Source: Asaia bogorensis (GTDB taxonomy: Bacteria; Pseudomonadota; Alphaproteobacteria; Acetobacterales; Acetobacteraceae). Taken from it: a DNA stretch of 8,373 nt. The stretch is taken from the NCBI GenBank assembly GCA_945873675.1, contig CAMCEP010000112.1:1-8373 (forward strand), read 5' to 3'. Under the pieces are notes generated by a model. The model did no database searches and was not told the origin of the DNA. It was given only the letters and a program-made list of their open reading frames with translations. This document shows positions 1 to 4,872 of this stretch, one piece after another (positions within the stretch are counted from its first letter, which is position 1; the number at the start of each line of letters is the position of its first letter). The position numbers were made by a program, and so were the translations under genes.

Positions 1-1019
1 GCCGCCTGCATCGCCATGCCGACCATGATGGAGAAGGCAACGATGGTGACGTCACTGCCTTCGCGTTCCACCTTCGCCTTGCCAATCGGCAGCACGAAAT
101 CATCCGCAGTTGGGCATTCGAAGCTCTGCCCATAAAGGATTTCATTTTCCAGCACGATGACCGGATTGGGGTCACGAATGGCCGCGCGCAGCAGCCCTTT
201 CGCATCGGCGGCTGACCAGGGCGAAACAACCTTCAACCCCGGGCAATGCGCATACCAGGAAGCATAGCATTGCGAATGCTGCGCCGCGACGCGGGAAGCC
301 GCGCCATTCGGGCCACGGAAGACGATGGGGCAACCAAGCTGACCACCCGACATATACAAGGTCTTGGCGGCCGAATTGATGATCTGGTCAATCGCCTGCA
401 TGGAAAAATTGAAGGTCATGAATTCAACAATGGGCTTCAAGCCAGTGAAGGCCGCACCCACCGCCATGCCAGTGAAGCCATGTTCCGTAATGGGCATATC
501 CATCACGCGGCGGGCGCCAAATTCTTCCAGCAAGCCTTGGCTGATCTTATAGGCGCCCTGATATTGTGCGACTTCTTCCCCAATCAGGAAAACATCCGCA
601 TCGGCGCGCATTTCAGCCGCCATGGCATCGCGCAGCGCTTCACGCACCGTAATCGTCTTGGTCGGGCCCCAATCCTTCTCGGGCGTGGCCGCGCGCGGTG
701 CGGCCGGTACGGAAGCCGGGGCAGGGGCGACGGGTGCAGGTGCTGCCACCGGTGCGGGCGCGACCGTTGCGCTGCCAGTGCCACCATCCAATTCAGCAAT
801 CGCCGTATTCACAGCGACATTCTCCGTCCCTTCCGGCACGAGGATAGAGGTCAATACACCCTCATCCACGGCTTCCACTTCCATGGTCGCCTTGTCGGTT
901 TCAATCTCGGCGATCACCTCGCCGGATTTCACCTTATCGCCAGCCTTTTTCAGCCAGCGGGCCAACTTGCCTTCCGTCATGGTGGGGGAAAGCGCGGGCA
1001 TCAGGATCACGGCACCCAT
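1..1019 (-). CDS. pdhB: Pyruvate dehydrogenase E1 component, beta subunit with N-terminal lipoyl domain (3' end cut by window)
   Basis: E1-beta of the pyruvate dehydrogenase complex: with PdhA it decarboxylates pyruvate using thiamine diphosphate and passes the acetyl group to lipoate. Residues 1-78 are a lipoyl (biotinyl-lipoyl) domain with the motif ETDKATMEVEA; the lipoylated lysine is K43. Residues about 81-112 form an Ala/Pro-rich swinging linker. The E1-beta core starts near residue 121 and includes IGEEVAQYQGAYK (146-158, containing the conserved cofactor-binding glutamate region) and the PITEHGF motif. The frame is open to base 1, giving 339 complete codons; the rest of the C-terminal domain lies outside the window. 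The ATG at 1019 is supported by GGAGG nine bases upstream, inside the end of pdhA, and by the typical lipoyl-domain start. The gap to pdhA is one base, so the two are probably translationally coupled. The fused lipoyl domain is known from alphaproteobacterial PdhB proteins. Confidence 0.97.
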   Translation of the reverse strand, partial: MGAVILMPALSPTMTEGKLARWLKKAGDKVKSGEVIAEIETDKATMEVEAVDEGVLTSILVPEGTENVAVNTAIAELDGGTGSATVAPAPVAAPAPVAPAPASVPAAPRAATPEKDWGPTKTITVREALRDAMAAEMRADADVFLIGEEVAQYQGAYKISQGLLEEFGARRVMDMPITEHGFTGMAVGAAFTGLKPIVEFMTFNFSMQAIDQIINSAAKTLYMSGGQLGCPIVFRGPNGAASRVAAQHSQCYASWYAHCPGLKVVSPWSAADAKGLLRAAIRDPNPVIVLENEILYGQSFECPTADDFVLPIGKAKVEREGSDVTIVAFSIMVGMAMQA

Positions 1020-1020
1020 T

Positions 1021-2043
1021 TCAGCCAACCTCCACCAGAATATCGGTCATCAATTCGCTCTCGGGCGGTTCCGGGCTTTCCTGCGCGAAATCAGCGCTGT
1101 CCTGGACAATCGCCTTCACCTCATCATCAATCACCTTCAGATCGGCCTCCGTCACGCCGAAATCATCCAGCAGCGCCTTGCGCGCGGTTTCAATGCAATC
1201 CGATGTTTCGCGCATTTTCTGCACTTCTTCGCGCGTGCGATACTTCGCGGGGTCGGACATGGAATGGCCGCGATAGCGATAGGTCTTCAACTCCAGCAGA
1301 TACGGCCCCTTGCCGGCGCGGCAATGCGCAACCGCGCGTTCGCCCGCTTCACGCACGGAAGCCACATCCATGCCATTCACCTGCTCACCGGGGATGCCCC
1401 AGGGCGCGCCATTCTGCGATAGGTCACGCGAAGCCGATGCACGATCAACGCTTGTGCCCATGCCGTATTTGTTGTTTTCGATGATGAAAATGCAGGGCAG
1501 CTTGAACAAAGCGGCCAGATTCAGGCTTTCAAATACCTGGCCCTGATTGGAAGCGCCTTCCCCGAAATAGGTCAGCGCCACGCGGCCATCCTGCCGATAC
1601 CAATTGGCGAAGGCGAGGCCATTGCCGAGTGACGCCTGCGCGCCAACAATGCCATGCCCGCCGTAGAAACCCTTCTCCCGGCTGAACATGTGCATGGAGC
1701 CACCCTTGCCCTTGGAATAGCCGCCGATGCGCCCGGTGAGTTCCGCCATCACGCCGCGGGCTTCCATGCCGGTCGCCAGCATATGCCCGTGGTCGCGGTA
1801 GGAGGTAATCACCTGATCCCCCTGCTTCAGGCACATTTGCATGCCGACAACCACGGCTTCCTGGCCGATATACAAATGGCAAAAGCCGCCAATCAGCCCC
1901 ATGCCGTAAAGCTGGCCGGCCTTTTCCTCGAACCGGCGGATCAGCAGCATGTCGCGATAGGCGCGCAGCAATTCTTCGCGCGACAGGGATGGGGTTTTGG
2001 CTTTGCCGCGCCGCTTGCTGGCGGCTTCTGTGGCCTGGGGCAT
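1021..2043 (-). CDS. pdhA: Pyruvate dehydrogenase E1 component, alpha subunit
   Basis: The 340-residue thiamine-diphosphate-dependent alpha subunit forms the E1 heterotetramer with PdhB and commits pyruvate to acetyl-CoA. The family signature is clear: the ThDP/Mg-binding motif starts with GEG at 161-163 and ends with NN at 190-191. The region RYRGHSMSDP (256-265) matches the conserved phosphorylation-loop/active-site segment, with H260 and S261. The 'HLYIGQEAV' and 'SYRDHGH' segments (56-64, 81-87) are also typical of E1-alpha. The first 20 residues are a basic, Ala-rich, variable tail. The length fits bacterial PdhA of the heterotetrameric type. The ATG at 2043 has a strong GGAGG (2052-2056 on the plus strand) at eight bases. 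It is first in the pdh unit, behind an AT-rich 236-base spacer that presumably carries its promoter. A branched-chain or acetoin E1-alpha is the alternative, but the lipoyl-fused partner and the ftsB neighbour favour pyruvate dehydrogenase. Confidence 0.97.
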   Translation of the reverse strand: MPQATEAASKRRGKAKTPSLSREELLRAYRDMLLIRRFEEKAGQLYGMGLIGGFCHLYIGQEAVVVGMQMCLKQGDQVITSYRDHGHMLATGMEARGVMAELTGRIGGYSKGKGGSMHMFSREKGFYGGHGIVGAQASLGNGLAFANWYRQDGRVALTYFGEGASNQGQVFESLNLAALFKLPCIFIIENNKYGMGTSVDRASASRDLSQNGAPWGIPGEQVNGMDVASVREAGERAVAHCRAGKGPYLLELKTYRYRGHSMSDPAKYRTREEVQKMRETSDCIETARKALLDDFGVTEADLKVIDDEVKAIVQDSADFAQESPEPPESELMTDILVEVG

Positions 2044-2132
2044 GGGATGAACCTCCGGAACTTAGCTTCCATGCGTAGTTAGCGCCGAGCAATTGCTAAT
2101 TTCAAGCCTTGAAAAGGTAAAAAATCGTGTTT

Positions 2133-2162
2133 TTGCAACGCAATAATGTAATTAACTATAAT
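2133..2162 (+). promoter_or_regulatory. Sigma-70-like promoter on the plus strand
   Basis: TTGCAA (2133-2138, four of six -35 bases) is followed after 18 bases by a perfect TATAAT (2157-2162). Transcription would begin near 2169 and run rightward through a short reading frame with a strong ribosome binding site, then antisense into ftsB. It is the best promoter match seen in this spacer, but it points away from pdhA. AT-rich DNA produces such matches by chance, so this is a candidate only. Confidence 0.35.
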
Positions 2163-2170
2163 TCAGTTAA
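2152..2170. promoter_or_regulatory. 19-base inverted repeat, possible operator upstream of pdhA
   Basis: Perfect six-base arms TTAACT and AGTTAA flank a seven-base centre (ATAATTC on the plus strand). The element lies about 110 bases before the pdhA start, in the most AT-rich part of the spacer. It overlaps a perfect TATAAT on the plus strand (2157-2162) and TATAGT on the minus strand. The size and symmetry suit a dimeric regulator. The sequence does not match the PdhR operator consensus known from gammaproteobacteria, nor the CtrA box spacing. A chance repeat in AT-rich DNA is possible. Confidence 0.35.
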
Positions 2171-2199
2171 GTGTTTGTTTCGCCATAAAGGAGGCGCCC

Positions 2200-2223
2200 A
2201 TGGCATCCCCCCCGGCGCACTAA
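2200..2223 (+). CDS. Possible seven-codon short reading frame with strong ribosome binding site
   Basis: AAGGAGG (2188-2194) stands five bases before ATG at 2200. The frame reads MASPPAH and stops at TAA (2221-2223). A hairpin follows at once: CCGGC (2212-2216) and GCCGG (2224-2228) with the stop codon in the loop. A promoter-like sequence lies upstream at 2133-2162. There is no plus-strand gene downstream to act as a leader for, because ftsB is convergent. It could belong to a small RNA with a C-rich loop, or be a fortuitous match. No function is assigned. Confidence 0.18.
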   Translation: MASPPAH

Positions 2224-2279
2224 GCCGGCTTCCGTAAGGCCTGAAAAATCAAGCAAAACAGGCTGAAGGCGCCCGCTGA

Positions 2280-2627
2280 TCAATAAAGCCGGCGTTCCGG
2301 CCCATAGGGCACAATCACCTCATCGCGCCCGACCATGTTCAAAAGCGACCGGGCGCGTTCTTCAAGCTGGTCCCGATCAAGCCTATCGCCCCTTAGACCG
2401 GTCACGCGGCGTTCCATGGCGTCACGCTCGGCCTCTGCCTTCGCAAGTTCGGTGCGCGCTGCAGTAATATCCGCCTGCCGCTTATCGCGCGCCATCAGCC
2501 CGCGTTCGCCATGCACGGCATGCCAACCGAAATACCCTGACACCGCCAGGAATACCGCCGGCACCAGAACCCCTTTCAGGAGTCGCTTGAAGGTGGAAAG
2601 CAGCGCCATCGGCGCAATACCCCGCAA
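2280..2627 (-). CDS. ftsB: FtsB/DivIC-family septum formation initiator
   Basis: Small bitopic cell-division protein of the FtsQLB complex, which activates septal peptidoglycan synthesis at the inner membrane. The 115-residue frame shows the family plan. It has a short basic cytoplasmic start, one membrane segment at about residues 20-37, and a charged coiled coil at about 47-80 (ADITAARTELAKAEAERDAM). The conserved C-terminal segment LDRDQLEERARSLLNMVG (83-100) is followed by DEVIV. The outermost start is TTG at 2627, preceded at ten bases by AAGGA. An ATG seven codons in (2609) is the alternative and would leave the membrane segment intact; the choice is uncertain. It lies directly upstream of pdhA, an arrangement common in alphaproteobacteria. 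A palindrome with a GANTC site overlaps the likely ribosome binding region. Confidence 0.88.
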   Translation of the reverse strand: MRGIAPMALLSTFKRLLKGVLVPAVFLAVSGYFGWHAVHGERGLMARDKRQADITAARTELAKAEAERDAMERRVTGLRGDRLDRDQLEERARSLLNMVGRDEVIVPYGPERRLY

Positions 2628-2634
2628 TATGAAG

Positions 2635-2651
2635 TGATCCTTAAAGAATCA
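2635..2651. promoter_or_regulatory. 17-base imperfect palindrome with GANTC site at the ftsB start
   Basis: The plus-strand sequence TGATCCTTAAAGAATCA is symmetric except for its centre base and one G:T pair. It ends eight bases before the TTG start of ftsB and covers the AAGGA that would be its ribosome binding site. It contains GAATC (2646-2650), a GANTC site recognised by the CcrM methyltransferase of alphaproteobacteria, where such sites are known to affect some division-gene promoters. I found no other GANTC in the 2628-2999 spacer. The regulatory role is inferred. Confidence 0.3.
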
Positions 2652-2892
2652 ATTTCGGACGCGCTTGTCCAGAGCCAAATGCAGGAAACCCGTGAGATGA
2701 CGCGAAATTACGCCCAAAACCAGCTTCGCTTGATACTCGTCAACTGCGCGAGCCCACAACGCCGCCAGTCAGGCGACCAAACCCAAAGTTGGAAGCTGAT
2801 GCTGCGCGCAGATCCCGGGAAGTGATCGCCGTGATTGCCTGCCCGTTCACTCAACGTTGGATGTAGTGCCCATCGCCCCCATCGCCTTCGGC

Positions 2893-2923
2893 GCACCTGC
2901 CGCGCACAACCACGCGCAGGTGC
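2893..2923. other. Strong stem-loop in the tRNA-Leu/ftsB spacer
   Basis: The arms GCACCTGC (2893-2900) and GCAGGTGC (2916-2923) pair perfectly over eight bases. Three further inner pairs (GCG with CGC) can form if one base is bulged. The hairpin begins about 77 bases beyond the 3' end of the tRNA in the direction of transcription. Neither strand has a T-run after it, so it is not a standard intrinsic terminator. It may be part of the tRNA trailer, a Rho-type 3' end, or a structured RNA. Confidence 0.4.
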
Positions 2924-2999
2924 TGTCGTGATCCCAGGCATCAGCTCAACCTTCGCATCTGGCGGGCGATATCAAGGCTAACGGATTGCTTGAAAGGAA

Positions 3000-3082
3000 T
3001 GCCCCCAGGGAGACTCGAACTCCCATGCCCTCACGGGCGGACGATTTTGAGTCGTCTGCGTCTACCGTTCCGCCACAGGGGC
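3000..3082 (-). tRNA. tRNA-Leu (anticodon CAA)
   Basis: All arms can be read on the minus strand. The acceptor stem GCCCCTG pairs with TGGGGGC, including two G-U pairs. The D-arm has a GCG/CGC stem around GAACGGTAGA. The anticodon stem GACGA/TCGTC encloses the loop CTCAAAA, giving anticodon CAA for the codon UUG. The long variable arm expected of leucine tRNAs is present (GCCC/GGGC stem), and the T-arm is GGGAG-TTCGAGT-CTCCC. Base 73 is A at position 3000, as leucine tRNAs require. CCA is not encoded, so it must be added by the nucleotidyltransferase. The gene starts 49 bases after the stop of the upstream dehydrogenase gene; no separate promoter was recognised, so read-through from the operon or a weak promoter in that gap are both possible. 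Confidence 0.97.
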
Positions 3083-3131
3083 AACGCAGTCCCTTCCTAA
3101 CCCAAGCCGGGGGCTGGGGTCCAGAGGGGGG

Positions 3132-3902
3132 TCAGAAAAGGGAATAGCCGCCATCAATCACCAGGCAATCGCCGGAATGATAGACCGAGGCATCGCTTGC
3201 CAGATAAACCGCAATGCCGCCGAAATCCGCGGGCCTGCCCCAGCGCCTGGCCGGGATGCGGGGCAGCACGGCGCCGCTGAAACGCTCATCCGCCACATTG
3301 CCGGCGGTCATGGCGGTTTCGATCCAACCAGGCAGGATGGCATTGGCGCGAATGCCATGCCGGGCCAACTCCACCGCCAGCGCACGAATCATGGCCACCA
3401 ACGCGCCTTTGGTGGCGCCGTAATGCGCATTGCGGGCAGCACCTTCAATGGCGGCGAGGGAGGCTGTGGCCACCAGGGAACCGCCGCCGCCCCGTTCCAC
3501 CATATGCCGCGCCGCGGCGCGCAGCGTGAAGAAGGCTCCATCCAGATTGATGCGCATCACGCGCTGCCATTCGGTGGTTTCCAGCGCCGTGAAGCGCGCT
3601 GCATGGCCATAGGTGCCGGCATTGGCGAAGCAGGCATCCACGCGGCCAAGCTTTTCCACGGTTTCCGCGAAGGCACTTCCCACCGCCGCTTCATCGCTGA
3701 TGTCGCAGGTCAGCGCATAAAGGCGCACGCCAAGCGGCTTCAGGCTTTCCAAAGCGGCTGCGTTCTTCGCGGCATTGCTGCCCCAGATCGCGATATCAGC
3801 GCCCGCTTCCGCAAGGGCTTTGGCCATACCAAGCCCAATGCCGGAATTACCGCCCGTGATCAGCGCAACCTTGCCGCTGAGATCGAAGGGCCGATAAGCC
3901 AT
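3132..3902 (-). CDS. Classical short-chain dehydrogenase/reductase (SDR)
   Basis: A 256-residue NAD(P)-dependent oxidoreductase of the classical SDR family, acting on an unknown alcohol/ketone. The nucleotide-binding motif TGGNSGIG is at 16-23 and the structural motif FANAG at 92-96. The catalytic tetrad is N119, S148 (in ATASLA), Y161 and K165 (YGATK). NAILPGWIETAM (187-198) and SGDCLVIDGGYS (243-254) complete the family pattern. There is no acidic residue at the end of the second strand (AIWGSN, 38-43), so the cofactor preference is open. The ATG at 3902 is chosen because homologous sequence begins with the short lead before LSGKVALITGG; the frame continues upstream into the preceding gene without homology. 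Only four bases separate it from the upstream dehydrogenase stop, and its own ribosome binding site is weak, which suggests coupling. The best-known relatives include 3-oxoacyl-ACP reductases and sugar-acid dehydrogenases, but context argues for a catabolic role. Confidence 0.92.
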   Translation of the reverse strand: MAYRPFDLSGKVALITGGNSGIGLGMAKALAEAGADIAIWGSNAAKNAAALESLKPLGVRLYALTCDISDEAAVGSAFAETVEKLGRVDACFANAGTYGHAARFTALETTEWQRVMRINLDGAFFTLRAAARHMVERGGGGSLVATASLAAIEGAARNAHYGATKGALVAMIRALAVELARHGIRANAILPGWIETAMTAGNVADERFSGAVLPRIPARRWGRPADFGGIAVYLASDASVYHSGDCLVIDGGYSLF

Positions 3903-3906
3903 GGGG

Positions 3907-4863
3907 TCAGTAACCCGCCTTGCGGTCCACCACTTCCTTAAGCGGTGCGCCATCCAAAAAGCGGCGCAGGTTTTCAACCAGCAGCGCCGCCACCATAGAA
4001 TCCCGCGCCGGATGCAGCCCGCCAATATGCGGCAGCACCAGGATATTTTCCGTGCTCCAGAAAGGATCTTCCTTGGGCAAAGGCTCCTGGCGAAACACAT
4101 CCAGGATCGCACCCGCAATGGTGCCGGCCTTGGCAGCCGCGACCAAGGCCGCATCATCAATCAAGGCGCCACGACCGAAATTGAGCAGCCAGGCGGTTTT
4201 CTTCATGCGCGCGAGCCGCGCGGCATTGATGATGTTCTCTGTCTCGGGCGTGGCCGGCAGCAACAGCACGACGAAATCGGATTGCGCGAGCACCTCATCG
4301 GTTTCCGCCGGTGTATAAACCCGATCCACATGCGGCAAGCTGCCGGTCGCGCGGCGCGTGCCAATCACGCGCATTTCAAGTGCTGAGGCTTTGCGTGCCA
4401 ATTCCTGGCCGATGGCGCCAAGACCCAGAATGCCAAGCGTCTGCCCCGCAAGTGTCGTCGAAACCCGGCGCGTCCAGGTGCTGGCGGCATTGTCACCGAC
4501 AATGGCCGCATAGGGTTTCGTGATGTGAAACAGCGCGCCCAGGATGTTTTCCGGCATTTGCACGCGATGCGTCCCCCGCGCGCAGGTCAGCGTCATGCCT
4601 GGCGGCAGATCAGCCCGCGCCAGCCAATGTTCCACGCCTGCCGTTAACGCCTGCGCCCAGCGGAGCTTTGGCATTTGCGTGAGCGTCCCGGCCGGTGGCC
4701 CCCAGGTCAGCATCGCCTCCGCTTCCTGCATTTGCGCGGCACTTGGCGTGGCGTTGCGCGCCAGCACATCCAGCCGGATGCGCTGGTCCAGCCCGGCATC
4801 GGTGATCGCCTTGCGATAGGCATCCGCGCCATCGGTCCAGAGTAGGAAAAGCGGTTTGGTCAT
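3907..4863 (-). CDS. D-2-hydroxyacid dehydrogenase, GhrA-like (glyoxylate/hydroxypyruvate reductase type)
   Basis: A 318-residue cytosolic dehydrogenase that interconverts a 2-oxo acid and a D-2-hydroxy acid with NAD(P)H. The Rossmann motif is LGILGLGAIG (143-152). The catalytic triad is complete: R231 in FGRGALID, E260 in FRQEPLP and H279 in LPHIGG. The residues after the second strand of the nucleotide domain are TRR (169-171); arginines there commonly favour NADPH, as in the GhrA branch. The length matches GhrA (about 312). The partner aminotransferase of glyoxylate/hydroxypyruvate type makes hydroxypyruvate, glyoxylate or a related 2-oxo acid a plausible substrate, but this is inference. 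The ATG at 4863 has TAAGG eight bases upstream, overlapping the stop codon of the ligase gene, so translation is probably coupled. No truncation is seen. Confidence 0.93.
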   Translation of the reverse strand: MTKPLFLLWTDGADAYRKAITDAGLDQRIRLDVLARNATPSAAQMQEAEAMLTWGPPAGTLTQMPKLRWAQALTAGVEHWLARADLPPGMTLTCARGTHRVQMPENILGALFHITKPYAAIVGDNAASTWTRRVSTTLAGQTLGILGLGAIGQELARKASALEMRVIGTRRATGSLPHVDRVYTPAETDEVLAQSDFVVLLLPATPETENIINAARLARMKKTAWLLNFGRGALIDDAALVAAAKAGTIAGAILDVFRQEPLPKEDPFWSTENILVLPHIGGLHPARDSMVAALLVENLRRFLDGAPLKEVVDRKAGY

Positions 4864-4872
4864 GGTTTTGCC

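Larger units (their letters stand above)
2044..2279. promoter_or_regulatory. AT-rich spacer between ftsB and pdhA, likely pdhA promoter region
   Basis: This 236-base spacer separates the end of ftsB from the start of pdhA. Bases 2090-2180 are clearly richer in A/T than the coding flanks, as expected for a promoter region. A weak minus-strand candidate is TTGAAA (complement of 2100-2105) with an 18-base spacer to TAACTA (complement of 2076-2081); the -10 match is poor. A better-looking minus-strand -10 is TATAGT inside the inverted repeat at 2152-2170, but it has no clear -35. No stem-loop followed by a T-run was found for ftsB, so the two genes may also be read through. The region is assigned by position and composition; no start site is proven. 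Confidence 0.5.
2628..2999. other. 372-base stretch without a convincing protein gene between tRNA-Leu and ftsB
   Basis: Short frames exist on both strands (about 63 residues at 2634-2825 plus and 77 residues at 2708-2941 minus). Their predicted proteins lack recognisable motifs, have Arg/Trp-rich or scrambled composition, and lack good ribosome binding sites, so I do not call them. The stretch contains a strong hairpin (2893-2923), a ten-base self-complementary CTGCGCGCAG (2802-2811) and the palindrome next to ftsB. It should hold the ftsB promoter, but no clear -35/-10 pair was found. A structured RNA cannot be excluded. Confidence 0.5.

Noticed and set aside
622..1422. A 266-codon plus-strand frame opposite the lipoyl domain and pdhA
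   Set aside because: Overlaps confident genes on the opposite strand and has no recognisable motif or ribosome binding site.
246..1484. A 412-codon open frame on the plus strand opposite pdhB and pdhA
   Set aside because: It is antisense to two clear genes, its product is rich in His, Arg and Gly without any domain, and it arises from the biased third positions of the real genes.
2152..2170. CtrA box (TTAA-N7-TTAA)
   Set aside because: The two TTAA words are eleven bases apart, not seven, so the CtrA spacing is not met.
2634..2825. A 63-codon plus-strand frame between ftsB and tRNA-Leu
   Set aside because: It begins inside the ftsB upstream palindrome, has no motif, and no clear ribosome binding site; not better than chance.
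2708..2941. A 77-codon minus-strand frame between tRNA-Leu and ftsB
   Set aside because: The product is Arg/Trp-rich with no domain, the frame crosses a strong hairpin, and no good ribosome binding site precedes it.
3098..3122. Terminator after the SDR gene (CCCAGCC/GGCTTGGG hairpin on the minus strand)
   Set aside because: The stem has a three-base loop and a bulge and is not followed by a T-run; it is too weak to call.
3903..4160. Upstream extension of the SDR frame by about 86 codons
   Set aside because: The extension overlaps the hydroxyacid dehydrogenase in another frame, shows no SDR homology, and a proper ATG stands at 3902.
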